NCBI GenBank assembly: GCA_910584835.1
Contig: CAJUEG010000017.1
Coordinates: 1-38,506 of the forward strand
DNA from: an uncultured Oscillospiraceae bacterium
GTDB lineage: Bacteria; Bacillota; Clostridia; Oscillospirales; Oscillospiraceae
DNA: 38,506 bases
Direction of reading: 5' to 3'
In this document: one piece after another, positions 7,899-16,632 of the stretch
Position numbering within the stretch: position 1 is the first letter of the stretch
Layout: each line of letters starts with the position of its first letter
Translations under genes and position numbers: made by a program
Notes under the pieces: generated by a model
The model's database searches: none
What the model was told of the DNA's origin: nothing
What the model saw: the letters and a program-made list of their open reading frames with translations, nothing else

Positions 7899-8516
7899 TC
7901 ATGTGCCGGGGTTTGCAGGAATGGCATTTAAATAGTCCTCATAGCTGTATTTAAACTTTAAGTAAGAGTAGTGGTAGTACCGCAAAAATAGAACCACGCA
8001 GGCGGCGATATAAAAGCCCCGCTGTATCCGTCCAGCCTCAGCTAAGACCCCGGGGTAAATGGCAATCAAAATCAGCACCAGCAACAGGTTCCGGGCCATG
8101 GTGCGAAAGCCTTCAAAAAGGTTGCGTCTGCGCACATCGGTTTTCCCGTCTATGCTATAATAAATTCTGTCACCTGCGATGATCTCTTTCCATGCATTGG
8201 CCTCTGTCATTCCTTTGCCCTTCACTAACAGGCTGTGCAGCCCGGTTTTCTTGGCGGCGTAAGTTCTTGGGTTGAGAAATCTGAAATGCCACAGCAGCTT
8301 TTCCAGCCAGTCGCCCACCTCGTGAAAGAGAATCCCAATCACATAGCCGCCCACCAACAGGAACGTAACCTGAGCTGCGGCGCCCGGTTCGTCACCAAAA
8401 TATTTCAATAGCTTGTCCACAGGCAGCAATTCCCGGGAAGCCATCACATACAGGCTTCCCGGCAAAAGCATCCCCAAAAAGTCAATGATATTAAGATCTT
8501 TTATAAAATCTCCCAT
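7899..8516 (-). CDS. Accessory membrane protein of the RADAR-type operon
   Basis: Encodes about 205 residues. Hydrophobic segments: near the N-terminus (IIDFLGMLLPGSLYVMA), residues about 50-70 (AAQVTFLLVGGYVIGILFHEVG) and two close to the C-terminus (NLLLVLILIAIYPGVL and GFYIAACVVLFLRYYHY). Between them is a soluble charged loop of roughly 70 residues, and the tail is Tyr/Lys-rich. RADAR loci are often accompanied by a small membrane protein, either SLATT-domain or Csx27-like; the N-terminal 'DFLGMLLPGS' and the paired C-terminal helices would fit the Csx27-like type, but I cannot confirm family membership by eye. It starts 11 bases after the rdrB stop (AGGGGGAT ribosome site), so it belongs to the same operon. 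Confidence 0.6.
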   Translation of the reverse strand: MGDFIKDLNIIDFLGMLLPGSLYVMASRELLPVDKLLKYFGDEPGAAAQVTFLLVGGYVIGILFHEVGDWLEKLLWHFRFLNPRTYAAKKTGLHSLLVKGKGMTEANAWKEIIAGDRIYYSIDGKTDVRRRNLFEGFRTMARNLLLVLILIAIYPGVLAEAGRIQRGFYIAACVVLFLRYYHYSYLKFKYSYEDYLNAIPANPGT

Positions 8517-8527
8517 TAAGTATCCCC

Positions 8528-11191
8528 CTAATTTACACACGGATGGGTCTGAAGCTGCGGGATGGCCTTGGGGAAAATCATCCCGTTGCCTAAAAGCCGG
8601 ATATGGTCAAGATAGCCATAGACCGCATCATGGCTAAATGATGTATCCGGACGTTCGCACAGGCAGCTGTAGAGCAGCGCATATTCGTTTTCCAGTGAAG
8701 TATCAAAGATTCCTTGGTCATCGGTATTGATGGAGACTCTCAGCTGAATACTGTCATTGGTGTGCTCCGGTATGGAAAGTCCAAAGCTGTTGAAACGGAA
8801 AATGGGATGCAGGTGGTACTGCCGGAAGGTTCCGATCAAATAGTTGGAAGACGGATTGCATTCAATACATATATCCTTCAACATGAGCTGGCGCATCATA
8901 TGTTCCTGGAATTTAGTTACCACCTTGATATAGTCTGAGGTGATTTCAAAGCTTTCCGGAACCTGCCCGGCCATTCGCTCCTGCCGACCGAACTGATAAC
9001 AATACAGGAGCCGAAGCACATTGTCCTGTTTGCGCAGCACCTCTGGATCAATCCCGGTTACCCTTCTGCTGCCTTTGCAATACTGGGGATATTGTGAGCG
9101 GGGCGACGGCGGCTTGAGATCGGAAGGGGCTGTGGGCTGCCAGGTCTGCGGCCGGAAATACGGGGAGGGGTCGTCGCCCCGAAGGGTCCAGCTGTAAAAG
9201 TAGTCGTTTAAGGAAGCGTTGGGGCAGTTCTGGCCATATAGCCGTCGGAACAGATCCTCCGCACGCTGCTCTAATTGGCTGCGAAACAGTTGGGGCATAG
9301 GAATGCCCCATTCCATGCCGCGAAACAGCAGCCAAACCAAATTGTCCAGCAAATCCTGGGCAGGCAGCACGCTGCGCATTTTCTTCAGGGAGTAGTGTGC
9401 CTGCGCACCAATACCTAACGCAAGTGCGTGGCCGATTCGGTCTCCGCGCTCCAGTTCCAAAAAGCATACAGCCTCATCGATGGCGCGCAAACCGTCTACA
9501 ATATCTAAAAAGTCCTCGCCCACATGGTAGGTGGCTCCTATCAGTGGCCAGTGGCGTGGTTGGAGAGTATCAACCAGCAGGGTAGGAGAGAAGCCCCGCA
9601 AAAAACGGAAAACGGTGCCAAAAACTTCGGGGCGGCATCCGATCTCGTGGGAGGCGGCATCAATTCCCCGGATGCGGCTGCACAGGTAGCCGCTTTTTTC
9701 CATGGCTTCTGCAATGGAAAAAGCCTGACTCTCCAAAGATTCCCGAAACGCTTGATAGCGCATACAGGGCACAAATTCAGAGGTATGATCCTCCTGCAAG
9801 TGCTCTAACGGCTGTTTGGCAAAATGCAGAACGAAAAAGAATTCCTCCTGATCCTGTGCGTATGCACGATAGGCGCCAGGATTGCCTAGCTCATAGTTCC
9901 CGCGGGTTAGCTCCATTTGATGGAAGTATGCGTGCTGGTCAGGAAGAGAGATGTTTTCATTGAGCTGCTGGGTGTTTTTTCCCGCCATCACGCGCATCTC
10001 CAGAGAGTGAATCGGGGATTCCAGAACAGCGGCGATAGAGAGACGGTAGGATTCGCTCCAAAACTCTGGAAAGTCTCCCCAGATATGTCCTTTTCGATCC
10101 TGAAATTCAGAAAAATTCCGAAAGCCATAGCGTTGGTTGCTCTGGATGATTTCACGTCGGAACCGAAGTTTAATCAACAGATAGAGGTAGAGCATATCTT
10201 GGATTCCGCGGGGAAACTGACCCGTGTAACAGTATTTCAGGCAATTGTAGAGCAGCTGACGCTCTCCGGACAGCAATCGGTTCGCGTAGGGCTTGTTCAA
10301 CTCCGTGGCAGGGGAGATGGCATAGTCCAGGCATTTGGAAAGGCCGTCGGGCTGGAGAAACCGGGCGCCGTATTGGAATCGGAGGTTCTCCACCTGCTGT
10401 TCTGTGCGTTTGAGCTGGTCGAACGCATCCCGGAAGTAACCAAATTCTTGGACTGCGGAATCAATGAAATTCGGTTGGTGTATGCAAAGGAACAGGCGCG
10501 CACGCAGCCATGCGGCAAAAAGCACACGCTCCGCCCAGGGCCGGACATTGTCCCCCGGTCCCCAATGGACAGTCTGTTGTAAATCCTCCTTAAATTTGCA
10601 GTCCTCAAAATAACGGGAAATCTGTGCGGGGTGATTCATAAGAAAGCTCCACGTCAGGGGAAAGCACTGGGTTGAGGCGTTGAGATGGTAGTGGTTTTCC
10701 GAAAGCCGCTGGGACAGCATGGCATAGAGTTCTGAGTGGTCAATGCGAATGGCGCTGGGCCAGCAGAAACTGTTGGTTTGGCAATGATACTTTACATCGT
10801 TCCATGCCAGCCCGGAGCAGGTGAATAAATCCTGGCCCAGATCAATGGATAACTCTCGCCATTTCAGGAGCTTTTCCGTTCTGCACTGGGGGACCCCGGC
10901 GCGAAAACGCAGGACATCCTCCGAGTACTTTCCCAAGAGGGAAAAAATTCCCCCGGTCGGTTCCTTGTCAAGATACGTTTTCAAATCAAAAAAGAACTGC
11001 AGCAATTCATCGTCAGAACGTTCCGGCAGCACAGCCTTGGCGCAGTGAAGATAACCGTCTTCCGAAAGGCCAGCACTGGAGAGCGAAAAGGCTGTGCCGG
11101 ACAAATCCTTCTCGGTGAGTGCGTCCAATAATAATTGAGGATTAGGCTGCTGAAAAAGAATCCGAATGTGCGTCTGGAGGAGTTCCTTCAT
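8528..11191 (-). CDS. rdrB: RdrB-like adenosine deaminase of a RADAR anti-phage system
   Basis: Encodes 887 residues. The adenosine-deaminase metal and catalytic motifs are present in order, widely spaced by insertions: NHYHLNAS (HxH at 167-169, zinc ligands), a GIDAASHE segment (509-516), YHVGED (555-560, catalytic His-Glu of the HxGE motif), GDRIGHALALG (583-593, zinc His), IECNPSSN (776-783) and NTDDQG (822-827, zinc Asp pair). Normal adenosine deaminases have about 340 residues; a protein this large with these motifs next to a 937-residue P-loop ATPase is the RADAR arrangement, where RdrB deaminates adenosine in RNA and/or ATP and forms a large ring complex with RdrA. The start has only a GAGAGAG ribosome site. 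It sits 48 bases after rdrA and 11 before the membrane gene. All catalytic residues look intact, so it is probably active. Confidence 0.87.
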   Translation of the reverse strand: MKELLQTHIRILFQQPNPQLLLDALTEKDLSGTAFSLSSAGLSEDGYLHCAKAVLPERSDDELLQFFFDLKTYLDKEPTGGIFSLLGKYSEDVLRFRAGVPQCRTEKLLKWRELSIDLGQDLFTCSGLAWNDVKYHCQTNSFCWPSAIRIDHSELYAMLSQRLSENHYHLNASTQCFPLTWSFLMNHPAQISRYFEDCKFKEDLQQTVHWGPGDNVRPWAERVLFAAWLRARLFLCIHQPNFIDSAVQEFGYFRDAFDQLKRTEQQVENLRFQYGARFLQPDGLSKCLDYAISPATELNKPYANRLLSGERQLLYNCLKYCYTGQFPRGIQDMLYLYLLIKLRFRREIIQSNQRYGFRNFSEFQDRKGHIWGDFPEFWSESYRLSIAAVLESPIHSLEMRVMAGKNTQQLNENISLPDQHAYFHQMELTRGNYELGNPGAYRAYAQDQEEFFFVLHFAKQPLEHLQEDHTSEFVPCMRYQAFRESLESQAFSIAEAMEKSGYLCSRIRGIDAASHEIGCRPEVFGTVFRFLRGFSPTLLVDTLQPRHWPLIGATYHVGEDFLDIVDGLRAIDEAVCFLELERGDRIGHALALGIGAQAHYSLKKMRSVLPAQDLLDNLVWLLFRGMEWGIPMPQLFRSQLEQRAEDLFRRLYGQNCPNASLNDYFYSWTLRGDDPSPYFRPQTWQPTAPSDLKPPSPRSQYPQYCKGSRRVTGIDPEVLRKQDNVLRLLYCYQFGRQERMAGQVPESFEITSDYIKVVTKFQEHMMRQLMLKDICIECNPSSNYLIGTFRQYHLHPIFRFNSFGLSIPEHTNDSIQLRVSINTDDQGIFDTSLENEYALLYSCLCERPDTSFSHDAVYGYLDHIRLLGNGMIFPKAIPQLQTHPCVN

Positions 11192-11239
11192 AGCTCTCTC
11201 TCTTTTCTATGAGGTTCTTCTGGTGAATAAGGCCGATTT

Positions 11240-14053
11240 TCATATCGTCGGGCCAGACAATTTTGCATCAGGGGGAATGCCTTCCCGTTCCATTTCGTCC
11301 TTTAGCACAGCAGCGTATATGTTCAACGCATTGCGGACCTTTGCCAGATTCCACTCTGTTGCAAGCCCCTCCTTCTCAACTGAAGTTATCTCACGCAAAT
11401 AAAGTAAAGGCGTAATATCATGTTGCAATGCCGTTAGTACAAGAACAGCAGTGGGAGTAAGGGAATCTGGTATATTTTTGAAGATGATATCATCTGGTAT
11501 ATTTAGCTTAGGCCATTGCTGGAGCGCCTCAAGATGTGTTTTCATGCGCAGAAGGATATTATGCTTGATGTCGGGGGCCACACATTGAATGACGGCCCCA
11601 AATGCTTCCGACTCCGACATATAGTAGTTGCGATAGGACTGAAATACGTTCAAATAATCATTCAGATCGGTTAGCTGGCTGATCCGGGAGAGAAGCCTGT
11701 GTGTGGGTTGACCTTCGAAAACGCCTCGCATATTTTGCAGGATGTCTATCGGATTCTGTGACCTGAATCTCAGGTTTCGAAGAAACTCATATTGGACATC
11801 CCAATTCAAAAGAAGCGCAAAGGAACCCGCCATCTTATTTCGGCTGCTCGGATCATTTTCATTGCACAGCTGGTTTTTTGTCTGGCTGGTATGGGATGTG
11901 AGTATATCAATGTCATATAGATTTGAGTAGAAAAAATTAAACTGAATATGTAAAGGATCATACATCCGTGTCAGCCAGTCTAAATTTTCAATTTGACGAG
12001 TAACATAGCCGTGATTAACGCGCTGAACGCTGCGGCAGAAGGTAGTCAGGTGGCTGAGGCTCTGCTGATTGTTGGATTGATACAGCGGAAGAAGTTTGCG
12101 CAAATCATCGACACAGAGGTCATATTGCCAAAGCGCATAGCCCTGTGGACTCTTTTTCATATCTTCCCGTATGAACAAAACATCAGCCAGAAACTGGGAC
12201 AGCATATTTTCGGCGGGCGGTTCAGGCTGCATTGAAAGCTCGATCTGCTCCAGCAAAAGCAGATTGAGGCGAATCGTATAGAAAAAATGAATGGCATAAA
12301 TCAGCTTATAATGTCGGCTGCTGTCGGGAAGAGAGGACAACACGTTCAGCGCTTCACAGACGTCCGCATAAGAGGTATGGTCATAATCTGCTGCACAGCC
12401 GTCTGCCGGCCCTGTCGTGTCGTAGATAGACAGCCCATGGATGCGGCATGCCTCCTTGAACTGGTTGCGGTACTCGGTCCAGTTCAGATGAGAATTCCCG
12501 CTGACCCGGCTGGCCTGAGCACGTTCATGACCGTAATAGTCCGGCAGAAGCCGCAGAAGATTTCGATTTTTGTTGTCATCCGGGTCGCTTTGCAGACTGC
12601 GCAGCAGCGTATGTCCCTCAGTTCGCAAATTGATGGGAGCCCACAGCTCCATCAGATAGCGTTCCGCCTTAAGCAGGTTGTTTCGCCACAACTCAATCTT
12701 ATCTTCAGCAAGGGGACATTTGCCGGAAAAATGATCTACAAGCCCAAAATAATTGATTTCTGGCTCCAGCCTGTCCAGTTGGCTGAAAAAAACCAAAAAA
12801 TGGGTCAGCTCACGCATATTGCCCGGCAGGAGATTGTGTAAAAAACTCTCCGGTTTGAGAAGAATCAAGCCTGTACGTTGATAGAGAAAACGGAGAAGCT
12901 GATCCTGATAGTGGATAATACCCTGATCAGTCACCTCATCGAGAAGGTTTTTTCCATCCGCATCCAGGTATTTTACCTGAATATGCTCATACTGCGACGC
13001 CATGTATTTCTGCAAATCAGGCAAAAAGATGCGATGGAATCCTGGAACCACCTTGCTGATATAGCGCTCTGCGATATCGTGGCAGCGTTCCACGCTGGCC
13101 ATTCCGCTATTTTGAATGGATGTGGAATACTGTTCGATAAAATGCTGCTCCACCGTAGTCTCCAACTGTGTCATATTGGCGGAAAGCAGGACGGCGACCC
13201 TGGGGAGGACCAGATAACGGCGAATATCATCAATAATGTTGTAGGCTCGTTCAATATTGAAATCAGCATCGTCGATCTGGATAACAAGGCAGGATTTTTT
13301 CTCATTGTTTGGACACATAAAAGCAAGAAAGCGCTGTATTAAAATGTACATTGCCCCGCGCAGGTTGGAACTATCACCCCTCTCCAGCATCTGCTCCAGG
13401 CTATCCGTGTTTTCGCTGGACGAGGAATTTTCAATGACTTGGAGACTGCGGTAGCAGTTCTGGAACTGTTTTAAAATATCCAGGCGCGTGGACTGAAGGT
13501 TCGCCTGACTGACGTAGCTGCTGCGCTCAGCGGTCTTTGTGCGCTGCTCCCATTCTATCTGACACAAGTTGAACATGCGGGAGAGGACGGTTTTAAGGAT
13601 GGATTCCCGATCCGCCATCGTAGTAGGATCAATGCGGCCAACTACCACAAACTGGCTGTCCAAGACATTAGGGTCGTTCCAAAAGCTTTCCTTTTCGCTG
13701 TAGAAACGGCTGAACCGATCCGACAGCGGCATCTCATGCAAAGCGTTGGCAAAAGAGATCATCGCGCTGGTCTTGCCCTGGCCACGCTCCGCACAAAAGG
13801 CGATGATATTATTGGGATATCCCAGAAGCGCTTTGTTGACATTTGCGCTGGCAGCGGAGGGATAGCTTTCCTCTGCCTGGTCTAACTCAGGATGGTCAGA
13901 GATAAAAGCTTGTCCGATAGCTAAAATTTCTCGAAGACAATCCGCAGCCTGCCGGTAACAATCGAAAAAAAACGCGTTCTTGTCATAGATGCTTTCCTTG
14001 CGGGCCTGATATTCTTTCCCGTGTTCGATGGTAATGAAGGTATCTTGGTACAT
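11240..14053 (-). CDS. rdrA: RdrA-like P-loop ATPase of a RADAR anti-phage system
   Basis: Encodes 937 residues. Walker A is AERGQGKTS (88-96); downstream is VVVGRIDPTTMADRESILKTVL (about 136-157), then Walker B LVIQIDDAD (about 256-264) followed by NIIDDIRRYLVLPRVAVLLSANMTQLE, a sensor-1-like strand. The remaining 600 residues are helical with no recognisable domain. Size, motif order and pairing with the deaminase gene match RdrA, the ATPase partner that oligomerises and docks on RdrB. ATG 14053 is taken because AGGAGG lies 6 bases upstream; the longer frame to 14086 would run through a hairpin. More A/T-rich than the housekeeping genes around the island. Confidence 0.85.
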   Translation of the reverse strand: MYQDTFITIEHGKEYQARKESIYDKNAFFFDCYRQAADCLREILAIGQAFISDHPELDQAEESYPSAASANVNKALLGYPNNIIAFCAERGQGKTSAMISFANALHEMPLSDRFSRFYSEKESFWNDPNVLDSQFVVVGRIDPTTMADRESILKTVLSRMFNLCQIEWEQRTKTAERSSYVSQANLQSTRLDILKQFQNCYRSLQVIENSSSSENTDSLEQMLERGDSSNLRGAMYILIQRFLAFMCPNNEKKSCLVIQIDDADFNIERAYNIIDDIRRYLVLPRVAVLLSANMTQLETTVEQHFIEQYSTSIQNSGMASVERCHDIAERYISKVVPGFHRIFLPDLQKYMASQYEHIQVKYLDADGKNLLDEVTDQGIIHYQDQLLRFLYQRTGLILLKPESFLHNLLPGNMRELTHFLVFFSQLDRLEPEINYFGLVDHFSGKCPLAEDKIELWRNNLLKAERYLMELWAPINLRTEGHTLLRSLQSDPDDNKNRNLLRLLPDYYGHERAQASRVSGNSHLNWTEYRNQFKEACRIHGLSIYDTTGPADGCAADYDHTSYADVCEALNVLSSLPDSSRHYKLIYAIHFFYTIRLNLLLLEQIELSMQPEPPAENMLSQFLADVLFIREDMKKSPQGYALWQYDLCVDDLRKLLPLYQSNNQQSLSHLTTFCRSVQRVNHGYVTRQIENLDWLTRMYDPLHIQFNFFYSNLYDIDILTSHTSQTKNQLCNENDPSSRNKMAGSFALLLNWDVQYEFLRNLRFRSQNPIDILQNMRGVFEGQPTHRLLSRISQLTDLNDYLNVFQSYRNYYMSESEAFGAVIQCVAPDIKHNILLRMKTHLEALQQWPKLNIPDDIIFKNIPDSLTPTAVLVLTALQHDITPLLYLREITSVEKEGLATEWNLAKVRNALNIYAAVLKDEMEREGIPPDAKLSGPTI

Positions 14054-14069
14054 AACCTGCCTCCTATTG

Positions 14070-14104
14070 GATAGGCCAAGCGGCATTCCGCCGCTTGGCC
14101 TATC
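14070..14104. other. Strong intercistronic hairpin upstream of rdrA
   Basis: Arms 14070-14083 and 14091-14104 (GATAGGCCAAGCGG and its complement) pair perfectly over 14 bp with a 7-base loop, in the 60-base gap between the PRTase-like gene and rdrA. On the transcribed (minus) strand it is followed by CAATAGGAGG, the rdrA ribosome site, not by a T-run. It therefore looks like an mRNA processing, stability or translation-control element, not a simple terminator. Confidence 0.65.
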
Positions 14105-14113
14105 TGATTTTGA

Positions 14114-16114
14114 TCAGATTTTTCCGTATTCTTGCAGGTAATAGATCTGCCTGCTCATGGTAGAAACATCGAATTCATCTGAATTCCCGTAATCAGGCAG
14201 AACCAGGTTCCAATCCTTAATCTTCTGGTTGACTCGTTCAAGATCCTGCATAAAATCGCATAACTCTTCTGCTGTTGTCTCCAAGTCAGGCTGACTGTCG
14301 GACAGTCGTGTCATAAATCGTTTGATTTCCAAGCATAGATCAAGCTGGCAGTCGCAGCACCTCTTATCGATCTCAATGAGCACAGGGATAAAATCTCGAT
14401 AACGAGTCGGCTTGATGAAAAGACTGTGCTCGCCGGCACGCATCATACTGTAGACCTGATCAGTAGAATTGTCAAACTGAGGGTTTATGCTGAGGATGCC
14501 CAGATCTGTTTCCTGAACAATCAGGGCAAGCGCGGCGTAAATATCCATACTGTCACCGCCGGAGAGTTCCTGCCAGCGTTTTTGGCACCGAAGCAACATT
14601 TCAGATAAGGAGTATTTTTTACCCCAATCTGACAGAGTTTCGTCGGGCAAAAAAATTCCGCTGGAATATTTTTCACCGGCATTTTGCTCCGCCTCATATC
14701 CGATGGCGGCGATGGTATCCTCCACGGCAGTGATCAACCGCTTGCATTCTGGAGCGTTTTCATCAATTTCGTGCAATTTATGAGAAAAATTACCGGATAT
14801 TGTTTCGTCCCACAGCGGCTGTGCACCATCCAACAGGATATCAAAATACTGCTCCAGCAAATTGGGACAGGGTGGGTTCCAGTTCCAAATAGATTTCAGT
14901 TCCTTGATAACTTTTTTGGAACCCGTTCCAGTTGGAAGGATCAGCTTGTAGTTTCTGGCCAAAATTGCGGTCTCCAAATACAGTTCCCATTTTATGGCAG
15001 AAACATCTTTCCCGCAAAAACGGCGAAACATCAAATAGCTAAGGATCAGGTCGTTTGTTTCAAACAGCCACCGCAGATGGCAGGAATCTGCTGCACCGAT
15101 ATTAGGATCCTTGCAGCTGGTCAAAAAACTCAATTTAAGATCGGCAAGATCTTCACAGATTCGTTTATGCAGCCGATAAAGGTTCCGACGGGGAAGGCGG
15201 TCCGTAATCAAAAAAGGAACCATCAACAGATCGCTCGGCGTCTTGCCGCCGTGTTTCCAGCGAATCCCGCAAACCGCCCTTGGTTTGGACACATTGGGAT
15301 ATAGCCAGAGTGCACAGGTTTGCAAAATCGACTTTAAGTGTGTCTCAATCTGGACAAAGCCCGGGGAAGGGGAGAGCATCTTGAACTTTGCGGCCGCAGC
15401 ACCTGAAAGTTTGAAATTCCAGGAACAGGCAACGTTATTGACGCTGCCATTGGCAACTAAAGTAGCAAAGCCGTTGGATAGCTTGCGTATCTCAATAGGG
15501 TTGCACAGACGGCTGGTGTGCAGCCGTCTGCTGTAGCGATCCAAAAGCAAAAGGGGTTCATTATTCTGGGCATAAATCTGCAAATCTATAGAATGAGAAA
15601 GCTTGGCGACGGCCAGGGAACGATCCAGCGAATCAAACTCTGGCTCAAGCTGTTCCAGCCTATGCAGGATGCCGGACTCCACCTTCAACAGGAGACTGTT
15701 GACCGCCCTGCCATGGAGAATGATTTCGTCCAAAATGATAATTCTGGGGAATCTGCCGGAATCATGGTAATACTCGGCAATCTCTTCCGCCATCGTAATA
15801 AGGTTCGCATCGGTGACGAAATGCTTCTCTACAGTCTTCTCTATCCGTGACGGCACAACTCCCTGAAGATAGGGAGGGCAGGGAACAGGGCAGGCCGGAT
15901 CTGTATAGCAGGCAAAAATCTTTAAAAATATCTCGAGGAGGACATGGCAACGCCTGGTCAGAAAGGCAACAAGAAACTGCTGCCCGGATTCGGAATCTTC
16001 CAATTTAAAGCAGCTGCAAAACAGGTCGGCAAAAAATCGGGAGACACCTTCGTATTCAGCACCAAGGGTATGGCGGGCCAATTCAACGTATGCTTTGTAT
16101 GCTTTTTTGTTCAA
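14114..16114 (-). CDS. Large protein with a phosphoribosyltransferase-like motif, first gene of the RADAR-type operon
   Basis: Encodes about 666 residues from a TTG at 16114, chosen because AAGGTGG lies 9 bases upstream and a promoter sits further up; the frame itself stays open to 16315, past that promoter. Residues 120-145 read FPRIIILDEIILHGRAVNS, four hydrophobic residues followed by an acidic pair and H-G-R-A. This matches the PRPP-binding loop of type I phosphoribosyltransferases, for example PyrR (VDDVLYTGRTV), with DE in place of DD and HGRA in place of TGRT. No other known domain is visible; the C-terminal 450 residues are mixed helical with many Cys and Trp. It may be an active or degenerate PRTase, or a nucleotide-sensing relative. 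It ends 60 bases before rdrA on the same strand. I do not recognise it as a described RADAR part. Confidence 0.7.
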   Translation of the reverse strand: MNKKAYKAYVELARHTLGAEYEGVSRFFADLFCSCFKLEDSESGQQFLVAFLTRRCHVLLEIFLKIFACYTDPACPVPCPPYLQGVVPSRIEKTVEKHFVTDANLITMAEEIAEYYHDSGRFPRIIILDEIILHGRAVNSLLLKVESGILHRLEQLEPEFDSLDRSLAVAKLSHSIDLQIYAQNNEPLLLLDRYSRRLHTSRLCNPIEIRKLSNGFATLVANGSVNNVACSWNFKLSGAAAAKFKMLSPSPGFVQIETHLKSILQTCALWLYPNVSKPRAVCGIRWKHGGKTPSDLLMVPFLITDRLPRRNLYRLHKRICEDLADLKLSFLTSCKDPNIGAADSCHLRWLFETNDLILSYLMFRRFCGKDVSAIKWELYLETAILARNYKLILPTGTGSKKVIKELKSIWNWNPPCPNLLEQYFDILLDGAQPLWDETISGNFSHKLHEIDENAPECKRLITAVEDTIAAIGYEAEQNAGEKYSSGIFLPDETLSDWGKKYSLSEMLLRCQKRWQELSGGDSMDIYAALALIVQETDLGILSINPQFDNSTDQVYSMMRAGEHSLFIKPTRYRDFIPVLIEIDKRCCDCQLDLCLEIKRFMTRLSDSQPDLETTAEELCDFMQDLERVNQKIKDWNLVLPDYGNSDEFDVSTMSRQIYYLQEYGKI

Positions 16115-16262
16115 AAACGACAACCACCTTTCCCTCAAAACAACAAATGAATAAATATTCTGAAAAATTGAATACGCTGCAAGGCCCCTTGCGCACCATG
16201 AAAGAATGAATGTCCCAACTTGCAAGCGTTGAATGTGACAGGCGCACAAATTTCCATCAAAA

Positions 16263-16291
16263 AGTATAACACCCCTGTTCGGGAAAGTCAA
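16263..16291 (-). promoter_or_regulatory. Sigma-A promoter of the RADAR-type operon
   Basis: On the minus strand TTGACT (16291-16286) and TATACT (16268-16263) are separated by exactly 17 bases. The start would be near 16256, giving a leader of about 140 bases before the TTG at 16114. The leader holds a small inverted repeat, GCAAGG/CCTTGC at 16179-16192. Confidence 0.75.
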
Positions 16292-16354
16292 GCGATACCA
16301 TACTTGCAGCGGCAAAATGTCTTGACGGCAAGCATCAACAATCTGTCAACCACG

Positions 16355-16370
16355 AAGAAAACGTTTTCTT
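16355..16370. promoter_or_regulatory. Perfect 16-bp palindrome, LacI/CcpA-like operator
   Basis: AAGAAAACGTTTTCTT is a perfect palindrome with a central CG, the shape of LacI-family operators and close to catabolite-response elements apart from the outer bases. It lies about 64 bases upstream of the -35 of the RADAR-type operon and about 195 bases upstream of the DUF1858 promoter. The whole gap 16115-16632 holds no gene; besides this site it contains the two promoters and a 7-bp inverted repeat (CCGCTGT/ACAGCGG, 16382-16405). Confidence 0.5.
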
Positions 16371-16564
16371 GGACGGAAAAACCGCTGTTTAAATAAGGAC
16401 AGCGGATGGCCTAAGCCTTTTGCGCTGGTTGCTCTTGTACGCTTTAAACGGTATCTGTATGGTATAGTCTATGCTGGAACTGCTTGATCGGCGAGGCAAA
16501 CTAAATCTAACTGAATCCGAGGAGGTTTTTCAAAATACGTCAGCCGCTTTTCCACAAAAAACAC

Positions 16565-16593
16565 TTGCAAACGGCGGACAAATTGGGTATACT
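16565..16593 (+). promoter_or_regulatory. Sigma-A promoter of the DUF1858 gene
   Basis: TTGCAA (16565-16570) and TATACT (16588-16593) with a 17-base spacer, 40 bases before the ATG. AAGGAGG follows at 16616-16622. Confidence 0.7.
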
Positions 16594-16632
16594 GTACCTG
16601 TTCGACAAAAACTGCAAGGAGGTTATCCCGAC

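Noticed and set aside
7270..16567. 11-bp direct repeat AAAAACACTTG at 7270-7280 and 16557-16567 flanking the island
   Set aside because: A short A-rich repeat is likely by chance over this distance, and the right copy overlaps the DUF1858 promoter.
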